Source: Sneathiella glossodoripedis JCM 23214 (GTDB taxonomy: Bacteria; Pseudomonadota; Alphaproteobacteria; Sneathiellales; Sneathiellaceae). From it: 64,000 bases of DNA. Each line of letters opens with the position of its first letter. The stretch's first letter is position 1. Of the stretch, positions 9,874-20,201 are shown piece after piece. The position numbers were made by a program, and so were the translations under genes. The stretch lies in NCBI RefSeq assembly GCF_000616095.1, contig NZ_BAMS01000005.1, positions 1 through 64,000 of the forward strand. Direction: 5' to 3'. The notes beneath the pieces are model-generated. The model searched no databases. It was not told where the DNA came from and saw nothing but the letters and a program-made list of their open reading frames with translations.

Positions 9874-10090
9874 ATGGTATACTCCATTTTTGACAACTCA
9901 TCTGCTGAACGCTTCCCTGACCGACTGGCAAACTGTCCAAAAGGACAAGTTTCACCGCTAAATTCAGCCATTTCTGCGCGGGTTGGATAGCACAACATGC
10001 CGTCGGTTCCTAGCCTTAACTCGGCAATTATTTGAAACGAGTTGTTAAGTCCGCCTGAGCGCCAAACGGATACGCTGCGAATACCGTCAT
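9870..10090 (-). CDS. probable small protein gene overlapping glyA, with one frameshift
   Basis: One frame is open from about 10130 to a TGA whose last bases overlap the glyA ATG as ATGA. In that frame the only ATG is at 9998, giving a 42-residue product. The better start, an ATG at 10090 preceded by AAGGA, is in the adjacent frame. One extra G in the ACGGT at 10084-10085 would join the two into 73 residues, containing [29 protein letters not shown] and a CPFGQF motif. That is the same kind of repair needed by the conserved genes in this window. I do not recognise the family and no function is claimed. The overlap with glyA and the protein-like composition are the evidence. Confidence 0.5.
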
Positions 10091-10234
10091 TTTCCTTGAT
10101 TAAATCCCTAAAATTGATTATAAATTAGAGTTTATTAATATATGTGGACCCGCTGCGTATTTTGGGTAAGTCGTATTTTAGTTCGCACCAGATTCTACAT
10201 GTTTTTTTCAATTCATTTCAATAAGGAGACGACC

Positions 10235-10708
10235 ATGGGAATGGCCACAACTCTTGAGACATATATGCTACGGGCGGGTGTTGATTATGATATGGTGCAT
10301 CACGATCCCTCTGCCACGATTTCCGAAGCAGCACACAAGGCACATATTCGCAGTAACTGTGTTGCAAAAGCCGTTGTACTGAAAGACAAAAAAGGGTTTG
10401 TCCTTGCAGTCGTACCCAGCGAGAAGCGAATTTCACTTGAAAAAATAAACGAACTGACAGATCGCGAACTGGCACTTTCCAGCGAAAGCGAGTTTACTCC
10501 GGTTTTTGACGATTGCAAAATGGGTGCAGTTCCCCCAATCGGCAATGCCTATGGGGTCAATGTTCTGATGGACCAATCCCTGGAAGATAACTCCGATATC
10601 TACTTTGAAGCAGGCGATCACGAAAATCTTGTCCATGTGACAGATTGGGATTTCGAGATCCTGATGCGCGGCGCGTTGACTGCCGATATTAGCACCAAGA
10701 AACGTTAA
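10235..10708 (+). CDS. YbaK/ProX-type aminoacyl-tRNA deacylase domain protein
   Basis: A stand-alone editing-domain protein of about 157 residues. Family members hydrolyse mischarged tRNAs (for example Cys- or Ala-tRNAPro). The conserved lysine is in CVAKAVVLKDKKGFVLAV, and GAVPPIGNAYG matches the family's substrate-pocket motif. The open frame runs back to 10142, but the ATG at 10235 follows AAGGAG and starts the domain. Its stop overlaps the stop of the convergent DUF6898-like gene within TTAA. Substrate specificity cannot be read from the sequence. Confidence 0.85.
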   Translation: MGMATTLETYMLRAGVDYDMVHHDPSATISEAAHKAHIRSNCVAKAVVLKDKKGFVLAVVPSEKRISLEKINELTDRELALSSESEFTPVFDDCKMGAVPPIGNAYGVNVLMDQSLEDNSDIYFEAGDHENLVHVTDWDFEILMRGALTADISTKKR

Positions 10709-10941
10709 ACGACTATACCTCTGCCTTTTGAAGAAGCGCCATTCGGTGCTTCTTCTCGTTCAGACTGCTCTTTTTCCATAACGTATCGCAATTTCTGAAT
10801 TGCGGTCTTCTGCAATTCCTGCTGAGAGGCTCCTCTTGGGCCAACAATGGATACCTCGGTCAATGTCACCGGATCCATAACTGATACCTTTACCGAGTTT
10901 CCAACAGGGAAAAATTCTATTATCAATTCCCGTTCATTCAT
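10705..10941 (-). CDS. small DUF6898-like protein
   Basis: A 78-residue basic protein with the pattern ELIIEFFPVGNSVKVSVMDPVTLTEVSIVGP, then a helix (QKTAIQKLRYVMEK) and a charged, disordered tail. I recognise it as a short alphaproteobacterial family (DUF6898 from memory). The function is not known. The frame extends to an ATG at 10968, but MNERELIIEF at 10941 is the conserved beginning. It is convergent with the YbaK gene and divergent from gcdH. Confidence 0.6.
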   Translation of the reverse strand: MNERELIIEFFPVGNSVKVSVMDPVTLTEVSIVGPRGASQQELQKTAIQKLRYVMEKEQSEREEAPNGASSKGRGIVV

Positions 10942-11064
10942 GCCATTTCGCCAAAAACCTGCAGCCATTCCTTGAGTTCGCGCTTAAAATTATATAGACA
11001 CGTAGCACTGAATTCAAAATCATAAGTAAAACAAGAATATTTGTATGTATATTGGAGCCCTGCC

Positions 11065-12261
11065 ATGAGCAAAACACCTGCAAATCATCGCCCGTCTTTC
11101 GATCCGGTTGACCCGTTTCTTCTCTTGGATCAATTGACTGAAGAAGAACGCATGGTTCAAAAAACGGCACAGGATTACTGTCAGGAAAAACTGATGCCTC
11201 GTGTCTTGGAAGCTAACCGCCATGAAAAAATGGATACTAGCATTTTTCGTGAAATGGGTGAACTCGGTCTTCTTGGCGCGACAATCGATGGCTACGGTTG
11301 CGCAGGTATGTCATATGTATCCTACGGTCTGATTGCCAGAGAGGTCGAAAGAGTAGATAGCGGATATCGCTCAATGATGAGTGTTCAATCCAGCCTCGTG
11401 ATGCACCCAATCTACACATATGGCACAGAAGCACAGAGAGAAAAATATCTACCCAAACTGGCAACAGGTGAATGGATTGGCTGCTTCGGCCTAACTGAAC
11501 CCGATCATGGTTCAGATCCTGGATCCATGGTGACGCGGGCCAAATCTGTAGACGGCGGTTACCGTCTGACTGGCGCAAAAATGTGGATTACCAACTCGCC
11601 TGTTGCCGATGTATTTGTTGTTTGGGCGAAAACCGATGACGATGTTATCCGTGGCTTCATTCTAGAAAAAGGAATGGAAGGATTATCTGCACCAAAGATT
11701 GAAGGAAAATTCTCACTGCGCGCTTCAATCACCGGTGAGATTGTGATGGACAACGTTTTTGTTCCAGAAGAAAACCTAATGCCAAATATTCAAGGCCTTG
11801 GCGGCCCATTTGGCTGCCTTAACAGCGCTCGTTTCGGCATTGCATGGGGCGCTTTGGGTGCGGCAGAATTTTGCTGGCAGGCAGCATTGCAATACACAAT
11901 GGACCGTAAACAGTTTGGTCGCCCATTGGCTTCTAACCAGCTGATCCAGAAAAAACTAGCGGATATGCAAACTGAAATTTCAATCGGTTTACAGTCCTGC
12001 CTGCGAGTAGGTCGCCTGCGGGATGAAGGCCGTGCTGCCCCAGAAATGATTTCACTGATTAAGCGCAATTCATGTGGTAAAGCGCTCGACATTGCCCGCA
12101 CAGCACGTGATATGCATGGCGGGAATGGCATCAGCGATGAATTCCATGTCATTCGCCACGTCATGAACCTTGAGGCGGTAAACACCTACGAGGGAACACA
12201 TGATGTTCATGCGTTAATCTTGGGGCGGGCACAGACAGGCATTCAGTCTTTCTCAAACTAA
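11065..12261 (+). CDS. gcdH: glutaryl-CoA dehydrogenase
   Basis: FAD enzyme oxidising and decarboxylating glutaryl-CoA to crotonyl-CoA in lysine/tryptophan catabolism. It has the acyl-CoA dehydrogenase layout: [12 protein letters not shown] flavin motif, then [11 protein letters not shown], then a C-terminal catalytic glutamate in [17 protein letters not shown]. The N-terminal [20 protein letters not shown] and the [14 protein letters not shown] segment are typical of glutaryl-CoA rather than straight-chain enzymes. The start at 11065 has GGAG at 11053-11056; the longer frame starting at 11041 lacks one. It ends in a strong terminator. Confidence 0.93.
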   Translation: MSKTPANHRPSFDPVDPFLLLDQLTEEERMVQKTAQDYCQEKLMPRVLEANRHEKMDTSIFREMGELGLLGATIDGYGCAGMSYVSYGLIAREVERVDSGYRSMMSVQSSLVMHPIYTYGTEAQREKYLPKLATGEWIGCFGLTEPDHGSDPGSMVTRAKSVDGGYRLTGAKMWITNSPVADVFVVWAKTDDDVIRGFILEKGMEGLSAPKIEGKFSLRASITGEIVMDNVFVPEENLMPNIQGLGGPFGCLNSARFGIAWGALGAAEFCWQAALQYTMDRKQFGRPLASNQLIQKKLADMQTEISIGLQSCLRVGRLRDEGRAAPEMISLIKRNSCGKALDIARTARDMHGGNGISDEFHVIRHVMNLEAVNTYEGTHDVHALILGRAQTGIQSFSN

Positions 12262-12282
12262 GAAATTACCAACCGTTCAGAA

Positions 12283-12309
12283 AAGGCGCCCATTGTGGCG
12301 CCTTTTTTT
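12283..12309 (+). terminator. rho-independent terminator after gcdH
   Basis: Stem AAGGCGCC / GGCGCCTT around a CATTGT loop, followed by seven T. It separates gcdH from the downstream SDR gene. Confidence 0.9.
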
Positions 12310-12376
12310 ATTGTCTCCATCGCTCAAGCAGCTAACATGGAAGCAAGTAAGAAGAAAAAACAAAGGAAAAATAAAA

Positions 12377-13147
12377 ATGAAAATTGCGGGGAAAAATATA
12401 GTCATAACTGGTGGTGCTAGCGGTATTGGAAAAGCACTCGCCGAAAGATTTCATGCAGAAGGGGCTAAATCAATAACGGTCGCAGATCTAAGTAAAGGAC
12501 CACTGGAAGAAGTTGCCAAATCCGTAAACGGGCTTGCAGTTGTTTGCAATGTGGCCAGTGAAGCTGATATCCAAAACCTGATTTTCAAAGCTGAACAAGC
12601 CTACGGAGATATCGATATTTTTGTATCCAACGCAGGCTTGGCACGTTACGGTTGGGAGGAAACTGCTAACGAAACCTGGCAGCTTAATTGGGATGTCCAT
12701 GTAATGGCTCACGTATATGCCGCGCGTGTTCTAGCCCCAAAAATGGCTGCCCGTGGTGAGGGCTATCTTGTGAACACGGCTTCTGCGGCCGGCCTACTCA
12801 GCCAAATCGATAGTGCAACCTATGCCGTCACCAAACATGCTGCCATAGCTTTTGCTGAAACCATGTCCATTCGATATGGCGATAAAGGCGTTAGAGTATC
12901 CGTCTTATGTCCTCAGCAAGTTCGCACCGGAATGACAGAAGGTCGCCTTGACGCCGTTGCCTCCGTAGATGGCACTCTAGAACCAGAAGAACTTGCCGAT
13001 TGCGTGGTCGATACAATGGATAAGGAAGAATTTCTAATTCTTCCACACCCACAAGTCCGTGAATATATGCAACGCAAGACCGCTGACTATGACAGATGGT
13101 TAAAGGGTATGCGCAAATTGCGGGATCGGTTCTTAGGAACCAATTAA
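12377..13147 (+). CDS. SDR family oxidoreductase
   Basis: Short-chain dehydrogenase of 256 residues with TGGASGIG at about residues 10-17, an NAG motif (SNAGLAR), an NTASAAG serine strand and YAVTKHA giving the Y-x-x-x-K pair. The variable C-terminus gives no clear substrate. The upstream frame opens at 12293, but the ATG at 12377 follows an AAAGGA and begins directly with the Rossmann strand. It is transcribed from its own promoter, as terminators lie on both sides. Confidence 0.88.
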   Translation: MKIAGKNIVITGGASGIGKALAERFHAEGAKSITVADLSKGPLEEVAKSVNGLAVVCNVASEADIQNLIFKAEQAYGDIDIFVSNAGLARYGWEETANETWQLNWDVHVMAHVYAARVLAPKMAARGEGYLVNTASAAGLLSQIDSATYAVTKHAAIAFAETMSIRYGDKGVRVSVLCPQQVRTGMTEGRLDAVASVDGTLEPEELADCVVDTMDKEEFLILPHPQVREYMQRKTADYDRWLKGMRKLRDRFLGTN

Positions 13148-13171
13148 TTTTCCTTAACCAGTTTATTGCTT

Positions 13172-13206
13172 AAAAGGCTCGCTAAAAGCTGTGCGAGCCT
13201 TTTTTC
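13172..13206. terminator. bidirectional terminator between SDR and enoyl-CoA hydratase
   Basis: Stem AAAAGGCTCGC / GCGAGCCTTTT around a ten-base loop with T tracts. It lies between convergent genes and could serve both strands. Confidence 0.85.
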
Positions 13207-14000
13207 TATTTACCTTTAAAATCAGGATCACGCTTCTCCAGAAAAGCCTGAATTCCCTCCGCATAGTCTTCGGTCAGGGTCGTTAATGTAAATTGATCGA
13301 TATCCATGAAACTGGTTGCCTGATTAAGCGCATTTGCCGCTGCGCTCGCTCCTTTTTTAATCATCCGCACAGGAATTGGCGGACGCGCTGCAATCTTTTG
13401 TGCATACTCCATGGCCAGGTCAAAAGCACAATCACCCTCCGCGATCTCTTCAACAAGCCCCCAACGGTGAGCTTCTTCCGCTGGAATTATATCGGCGATT
13501 ATCGACAACTGTTTCGTTCTTGCTGGACCAATCAAATTCACCATTCGCGGTATTGAGTTCCAGCTCATGTTCATACCGTTCTTGATTTCGGGTACATAAT
13601 AACTGGCTGTAGATGCAGAAACCCTGAAATCAAGCGACACTGCCAAAGCGACACCACCACCAATACAATATCCATCCACAGCTGCGATGGTCATGGGTTC
13701 AATATTTTCCCATGCCTGGCACATACGAGGACCAACCGCCTGCAATACTCTGCGTTCAAGAATACCGGCCTCCATGCGCTGCTTTAGACTTGCGCCTTTC
13801 AGATCAAATCCGGCCGAAAAATTTTCGCCATTTCCAGTGAGAATAACTGCATTTGTTTCGGTATCTGTCTCAAAGCTGCGGGCCACGTCAGTCAACTCTT
13901 CCATCAAATCGACCGAGAGTGGGTTCATTCGATGTCCCTGATCAAACCTGACGACTGCTATTCGGTTTTCTTTGGAAACAGATACATACTTGTAGCCCAT
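13206..14000 (-). CDS. enoyl-CoA hydratase/isomerase family protein
   Basis: Crotonase-fold protein of 264 residues. The first oxyanion-hole region reads GENFSAGFDLKG and the second CIGGGVALAVSLDFRV. It is placed near gcdH and the valine-degradation genes but lacks features tying it to one substrate. The position expected for a catalytic glutamate reads PEIKNGMNMS, so it may be a hydratase or a side-chain isomerase or hydrolase. It is convergent with the SDR gene and divergent from the DUF1330 gene. Confidence 0.82.
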   Translation of the reverse strand: MGYKYVSVSKENRIAVVRFDQGHRMNPLSVDLMEELTDVARSFETDTETNAVILTGNGENFSAGFDLKGASLKQRMEAGILERRVLQAVGPRMCQAWENIEPMTIAAVDGYCIGGGVALAVSLDFRVSASTASYYVPEIKNGMNMSWNSIPRMVNLIGPARTKQLSIIADIIPAEEAHRWGLVEEIAEGDCAFDLAMEYAQKIAARPPIPVRMIKKGASAAANALNQATSFMDIDQFTLTTLTEDYAEGIQAFLEKRDPDFKGK

Positions 14001-14069
14001 AACTTTCCCCTCTATTGTTCTTTTTCTTCACCATAACCGTGATTTTTCAAGAACAGAAGGATAAGTTTT

Positions 14070-14366
14070 ATGACCGCCTACATGATCGCTCGCATCAATG
14101 TAACTGACCCGGAGCAATATGAAGAATACAAGGCACTTGCACCCATCGCGGTCAATAAATTTGGCGGACAATACTTAACCCGTGGCGGTGCAATGGAAAC
14201 ACTGGAGGGCGATGAAGAAACGTTACGAGTAGTGGTCCTCAGTTTTCCTGATATGGACAGTGCCCGCGCCTGCTACAACAGCCCGGAATATACGAAGGCT
14301 AGAGATGCTCGAGCTACCGCAGCAACCGCCCAGTTCATAATCCTGGACGGCTACACTCCCGAATAA
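14070..14366 (+). CDS. DUF1330 family protein
   Basis: A 98-residue ferredoxin-like dimeric alpha/beta barrel protein. It has MIARINVTDPEQYEEY at the start, a GGQYLTRGG loop and a FPDMDSARACYNSPEY motif, which match DUF1330. Members are small cytosolic proteins of uncertain function. It lies between two crotonase-fold genes on the opposite strand, with its stop eight bases from the HIBYL-CoA hydrolase stop. Confidence 0.85.
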   Translation: MTAYMIARINVTDPEQYEEYKALAPIAVNKFGGQYLTRGGAMETLEGDEETLRVVVLSFPDMDSARACYNSPEYTKARDARATAATAQFIILDGYTPE

Positions 14367-14373
14367 AAAACAT

Positions 14374-15432
14374 TTAGATTGTTAAATCACCTTTATTCAA
14401 TGGCGCAAAATAGGCCTCTATATCGGTGTCTTTAATTTCTTCCAAACGCGATGGGGACCAGATGGGTTTCTGGTCCTTATCAATCAATAGAGCGCGAACC
14501 CCCTCGTAAAAGTCAACACCGTCGATAATGCGGTTGACCATGCGCCATTCCAGCTTCATACACTCATCGAAATCAGCCTTTGCTCCTCGCCTCAACTGGG
14601 CAAGAGTGAGCTTTAAACTGGTAGGAGACTTTTGCCGGAGTGTTTTAACAACACGCACCGCCCATTCGTCATCTTCCTGATCAAGATTTGTGAGGATTTC
14701 CTCGACCGTATCGTTGGAAAAATGCCGATCGATCATCAAACGAAGGTCCGGCAACCCCGCATCTCCCGCATCGCCTTCAAAAATGGACAAAACCTGATCA
14801 ACATCGTTGTAGGGATCCTTTGAAAAATCCACATTGGCAAGTGCCGCTTCCAATTCATCAAGCCGTGCACTTTTTACATATGAATTGGAAATTCCAGCAT
14901 ATATTGTATCTGCCGCCTTCAATCTGTCGCCTGTTAGTCCCAGATACATCCCTATTTCCCCGGGACAGCGAGGAAGAAAATAAGTGCCTCCCACATCCGG
15001 GAACAGACCTATACCAGTTTCTGGCATCGCAAATAGTGTCCGTTCGGTTGCAATTCTGTGGCTACCATGGACGGAAACTCCGACGCCACCGCCCATCACA
15101 ATGCCATCAATAAACGCAATATATGGCTTCGGAAAATGCTTCACTCGAGCATTGCAAATATACTCATCATGATAAAAACGGCGCGGATAATCACCCCCTG
15201 CACGTCCTTCCTGATATAATTTGACCACATCACCACCAGCGCAAAATGCTTTCTCGCCGGAGCCTTTGATCAACACTGCACCGATGGAACTGTCAGCACC
15301 CCATTCGACCAGTTTAGAATCCAGCTCAAGTGCCATCTCATGGGTGAGAGCATTTAAAGCTTTGGGGCGATTAAGCGTCACAACGCCCAATTGACCTTTT
15401 TGCTCAAAAATAATTTCCTGATCCGCTGACAT
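14374..15432 (-). CDS. 3-hydroxyisobutyryl-CoA hydrolase
   Basis: Crotonase-superfamily thioesterase (HIBCH) of 352 residues that frees 3-hydroxyisobutyrate from its CoA ester in valine breakdown. Signatures are GEKAFCAGGDVVKLY, GIVMGGGVGVSVHGSHR, MPETGIGLFPDVGGTYFLPR, and a longer C-terminal domain than a simple hydratase. It lies two bases downstream of the isobutyryl-CoA dehydrogenase-type gene on the same strand, so the two consecutive pathway enzymes are made together. Confidence 0.93.
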   Translation of the reverse strand: MSADQEIIFEQKGQLGVVTLNRPKALNALTHEMALELDSKLVEWGADSSIGAVLIKGSGEKAFCAGGDVVKLYQEGRAGGDYPRRFYHDEYICNARVKHFPKPYIAFIDGIVMGGGVGVSVHGSHRIATERTLFAMPETGIGLFPDVGGTYFLPRCPGEIGMYLGLTGDRLKAADTIYAGISNSYVKSARLDELEAALANVDFSKDPYNDVDQVLSIFEGDAGDAGLPDLRLMIDRHFSNDTVEEILTNLDQEDDEWAVRVVKTLRQKSPTSLKLTLAQLRRGAKADFDECMKLEWRMVNRIIDGVDFYEGVRALLIDKDQKPIWSPSRLEEIKDTDIEAYFAPLNKGDLTI

Positions 15433-15433
15433 T

Positions 15434-16585
15434 TTAATTCCGACCTTGTCCGTCTTGCAATTTACGCGAGACCACTACGCGCATGATTTCATTTGTGCCC
15501 TCCAAAATCTGATGGACACGGGCATCTCTTACAAATCGTTCTATAGGGAAATCTTTCAAGTATCCATAGCCACCATGAAGCTGCAGGGCCTGATTACAGA
15601 CATTAAACCCCACGTCTGTGGCAAATCTTTTGGCCATCGCACAATATAAAGTTGCTTCTGGATCCTTGGCGTCAAGTTTGGCGGCTGCCTGACGGATCAT
15701 TAAGCGGGCAGCTTCAAGTTCTGTGGCCATATCCGCCAAATTAAACTGAACCCCCTGAAAAGCGCCAACAGCTTTACCAAATTGCTTTCGATCCGCAGTA
15801 TAATCCAATGCTGCTTCTAAACAGGCTCGTGCAGCTCCAATAGAACACGCACCAATATTCAGGCGTCCGCCATCCAGCCCCATCATAGCGATTTTAAACC
15901 CTTGGCCTTCATCGCCAATCAAGTTTTCAGCGGGAACCCTGCAATCATCGAATAAAACTGTTGAAGTGGGTTGAGAATTCCAGCCCATTTTGCGCTCTTG
16001 CGCTCCGAAACTGATCCCGGGTGCATCTCTAGGAATGGCAATACAGCTAACACCACCTGCACCTTCTTCACCTGTTCTGACCATTGTCACATAAACATCC
16101 GAACGGCCACCACCCGAAATAAAAGCTTTACCTCCGTTGATCACATATTCATCGCCTACCCGCTCCGCCCGCGTGCGAAGAGAAGCCGCATCGGACCCTG
16201 AGCCCGGCTCTGTCAGGCAATAGCTTGCAAAATGTTCCATAGTTGTCAGCTTTGGAAGGAACTTGCTGCGAACAGTGTCAGAGCCAAAACGATCGATCAT
16301 CCAGCTCGCCATATTGTGAATAGAAATATAGGCGGCAGTGGAAGTACAACCAGCGGCCAGCTCTTCGAAGATAATCGCGGCGTCAAGACGTGTGAGCGCC
16401 GAGCCGCCGTATTTATCATCCACATAAATTCCAGCAAAGCCAAGTGCAGCGGCTTCTCGCAATTGATCCACCGGAAAGATTTTATCTTCATCCCATTTTT
16501 CGGCATTTGGTGCGAAGACATCTCTGGCGAACCCGCGCGCCATCTCCTGAAACGCTAGCTGATCTTCACTTAGGCTGAAATCCAT
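15434..16585 (-). CDS. acyl-CoA dehydrogenase (isobutyryl-CoA dehydrogenase type)
   Basis: FAD acyl-CoA dehydrogenase, 383 residues, with CLTEPGSGSDAASL, FISGGGRSDVYV and the C-terminal catalytic glutamate in the ILEGTNEIMR segment. The FEELAAGCTSTAAYISIHNM stretch fits the ACAD8 (isobutyryl-CoA) group, and pairing with HIBCH supports that substrate. It is the first gene of the two-gene minus-strand unit and diverges from hemB. Confidence 0.88.
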   Translation of the reverse strand: MDFSLSEDQLAFQEMARGFARDVFAPNAEKWDEDKIFPVDQLREAAALGFAGIYVDDKYGGSALTRLDAAIIFEELAAGCTSTAAYISIHNMASWMIDRFGSDTVRSKFLPKLTTMEHFASYCLTEPGSGSDAASLRTRAERVGDEYVINGGKAFISGGGRSDVYVTMVRTGEEGAGGVSCIAIPRDAPGISFGAQERKMGWNSQPTSTVLFDDCRVPAENLIGDEGQGFKIAMMGLDGGRLNIGACSIGAARACLEAALDYTADRKQFGKAVGAFQGVQFNLADMATELEAARLMIRQAAAKLDAKDPEATLYCAMAKRFATDVGFNVCNQALQLHGGYGYLKDFPIERFVRDARVHQILEGTNEIMRVVVSRKLQDGQGRN

Positions 16586-16720
16586 TTAAGCATCCTCCTC
16601 AACATAATGTTCTGTGATACGGCTTTAAAAGCAAGCTGTCAACGCTCACCTAACGATCGTTTGGTTTGGTTGAAATTTCCAAGCACACTTCTCATTTCTG
16701 ATTTCGATTTGCTCATTTGA

Positions 16721-17773
<1,053 letters not shown>

Positions 17774-17774
17774 C

Positions 17775-18520
17775 CTATCGGCCGCCGGAAACATCCAGAG
17801 TGGTGCCTGTAATATAACCGGCTTCATCGGATAGCAGCCAAAGGACTGCATTGGCAACTTCAACGGCTGTCCCTCCGCGTTTCATCGGCACCGCATCTTT
17901 CACTCTATCCACACGATCAGGCTCCCCACCCGATGCATGAATATCCGTATAAATAACGCCAGGCCGTACAGCATTGACCCGAATTTTCTCTTCAGCGACT
18001 TCTTTGGCCAGCCCAATCGTAAAACTGTCGATAGCACCCTTTGAGGCTGCGTAATCCACATACTCATGAGGAGAGCCCAGCCGCGCCGCCACTGAGGAGA
18101 TATTCACGATCCCCCCACCTTTGCCACCCTGTTTTGCGGACATCACTTTGACCGCTTCACGAGCACATATGAAACTTCCAATTATGTTTGTCGTGAACAC
18201 TCTTTGCAGGCGATCAAACGACATTTGCATAACGCTCATATGGTGCTCCAGAACGCCAGCATTATTTACAAGTGCAGTCAACGGAGGCATTTGCTGTTTG
18301 ATGATATCAAAGACAGAGAGAATATCAGCCTCAACAGCTACATCAGCCTTCACTGCCTTGGCAATTCCTCCACCATCAATAATGTCACTGACGACCTTTT
18401 GGGCTGCAACATCGTTAGAGTGATAAGTCAGACACACCGCATAACCCGCATCTGCAGCCTGTCGCGCTATCTCCGCCCCAATTCCCCGGCTTCCACCAGT
18501 GACAAGAAGTGATTCAGCAT
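17775..18520 (-). CDS. SDR family oxidoreductase, frameshifted at its start codon
   Basis: A short-chain dehydrogenase. Without correction the first start codon leaves a 220-residue product lacking the cofactor-binding glycines. In the DNA just upstream, the same frame reads ESLLVTGGSRGIGAEIARQ, which is that motif. The natural start ATG at 18520 sits in a TGATG with the stop of the upstream PLP gene, and is one base out of frame. Adding one G (ATGGCT instead of ATGCT) restores a 248-residue enzyme. The catalytic set (SSVAARLG, Y-x-x-S-K at YAASK) is intact. Substrate unknown. Confidence 0.88.
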
Positions 18521-19662
18521 CACCCCTTCAAAGCCTGTTCAATATCAGCGATCAAATCATCCGCGTTTTCAATCCCAATCGACAAACGCAACAAATCATC
18601 AGGACACGGCGTTCCCTCGCCTTCGATACTGGCCCGATGTTCCACAAGGCTTTCAACACCTCCCAACGAAGTTGCACGCTTGAAAAGTTCCAGACGAGCG
18701 GCCGCTTTCATCGCTGCGTCCTCCCCGCCTTTTACACGTATACTCATCATTCCGCCAAAGCCGCCACTCATCTGACGCGCACTCACTTCATGTGATGGAT
18801 CGTCCGGTAATCCGGGATAGAGAACGGCTTCCAGATCAGGGTGGCCTTTCAAAGCAGATGCAATTTTCAGTGCATTTTCGGACGCCTGCTTGACGCGGAT
18901 ATGCAAAGTCCGCATCCCCCGCATCAGGAGCCAGGCTTCGAACGGCCCCAGCACAGCACCTCCAGCATTACGAACCTTTCGTAGCCTTTGCCAAAAATCG
19001 TCATCTTTTGCCGTTACGAGAGCTCCCGCCAGCACATCTGAATGCCCATTGAGATATTTGGTGGCTGAATGCATGACAATGTCTGCCCCATACTCAATGG
19101 GACGCGTCAGCACCGGTGTCGCCACAGTATTGTCAACAGCCAAAATTGCCCCAACACTCTTCGCAATTTCAGACCATGCTGCAATATCATCAGCGACCCA
19201 AGTGGGGTTCGCAGGTGTTTCCATCCAAAGTAATTTGGTTTTCCCTGCGACAACCGTTTGTTTGACAGAGCTAATATTTCCGTTTTCAACAAACGAAAAT
19301 TCCAAGCCCATATCCACACCAAAAGTCAGCATCCAATTCCGCAACGCCCAATACATTACCTTTGGCGCAATCACATGATCACCGGGCTTCAGTCCTTGAA
19401 ACACTGTCACGGCAGCAGCCATCCCCGATGAAAACAGCATGGCTTCAACCCCGTTTTCAAGCTTGCTCAGAACTTGTTCGGGCTGATCATAATTAGGATT
19501 TTGATCACGCGTGTATACGCGACCGCTTGGATAGCTTCCATCCACCTCGCGCTCATAAGTGGTACTCGGGTAAATACCCGGTATCACTCCCTTGAAGCTA
19601 CCATCCATCATACCGAAGCCTTGAGCGGTATAGGTTTGCGGAGTTACATCCTTTTTCGTCAC
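18520..19662 (-). CDS. trans-sulfuration enzyme family PLP protein (cystathionine synthase/lyase type)
   Basis: Cys/Met metabolism PLP enzyme, 380 residues. The PLP lysine is in HSATKYLNGHSDVLAG, and the C-terminal SLGGVESLVEHRAS is characteristic of cystathionine gamma-synthase/lyase and O-succinylhomoserine sulfhydrylase. The exact reaction cannot be resolved. The start is a GTG at 19662; the overlapping ATG is out of frame with an immediate stop. The downstream SDR begins at its stop, so the two are coupled. Confidence 0.85.
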   Translation of the reverse strand: MTKKDVTPQTYTAQGFGMMDGSFKGVIPGIYPSTTYEREVDGSYPSGRVYTRDQNPNYDQPEQVLSKLENGVEAMLFSSGMAAAVTVFQGLKPGDHVIAPKVMYWALRNWMLTFGVDMGLEFSFVENGNISSVKQTVVAGKTKLLWMETPANPTWVADDIAAWSEIAKSVGAILAVDNTVATPVLTRPIEYGADIVMHSATKYLNGHSDVLAGALVTAKDDDFWQRLRKVRNAGGAVLGPFEAWLLMRGMRTLHIRVKQASENALKIASALKGHPDLEAVLYPGLPDDPSHEVSARQMSGGFGGMMSIRVKGGEDAAMKAAARLELFKRATSLGGVESLVEHRASIEGEGTPCPDDLLRLSIGIENADDLIADIEQALKG

Positions 19663-19757
19663 ATTTTTCTCTGTTCACAGCGCGAACAGCCCCTGCGTCT
19701 TTAAACAAAGACTTTTAATACTTCAAAACTTACCATGACCTGCATAGTGAGGGCCGG

Positions 19758-20201
19758 ATGACACCTTGCGCTGAAGAATTACTAACACTTTTTAATGCCG
19801 CCAGATCAGCTATCGGCGCCCCGTCACTTAGTTTTAACCTGCTGCTCAACCGCGCTGCAAGAAAACATTCATCCTATATGCTTCAAAGTGGCCAGTTTTC
19901 CCATATTGGAGAAAATCGGAGCAGCTTTGCGGAACGCATCAGTAACGCAGGATATTTTTATCGGAATGCTGCAGAAAACATCGCATTTTGCCCACCCGTT
20001 TCAAAGCGCGTGTATCAGATATGGAAGAACAGTCCCCCTCACTGGCAAAATATTCTGAACCCGGATTTTGTCCATATGGGCATAGCAGTGGCGCCTGAAT
20101 CCGTCATGAAATCGCGTGACAATCACTATTGGACCCTGAAACTGGCAGCGCCACTGAAATTTGAAAATTTGGCAGAGGCTCCCTTAGGACAGTTTGCGTA
20201 A
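19758..20201 (+). CDS. CAP-domain (SCP-like) protein without a visible signal peptide
   Basis: A 147-residue protein almost entirely made of a CAP domain: RKHSSYM, SHIGENRSSFAER, AENIAF and the C-terminal PDFVHMGIAVAPE strand. Bacterial CAP proteins are usually exported, but this begins with a soluble helix (MTPCAEELLTLFN). Either the start lies further upstream with an undetected sequence error, or the protein is cytosolic. Function not established. Its 3' end overlaps the convergent HIBADH gene by 18 bases. Confidence 0.8.
   Translation: MTPCAEELLTLFNAARSAIGAPSLSFNLLLNRAARKHSSYMLQSGQFSHIGENRSSFAERISNAGYFYRNAAENIAFCPPVSKRVYQIWKNSPPHWQNILNPDFVHMGIAVAPESVMKSRDNHYWTLKLAAPLKFENLAEAPLGQFA

Noticed and set aside
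9874-10140. A riboswitch upstream of glyA
   Set aside because: I found no glycine or tetrahydrofolate riboswitch core; the open protein-like frame explains the region better.
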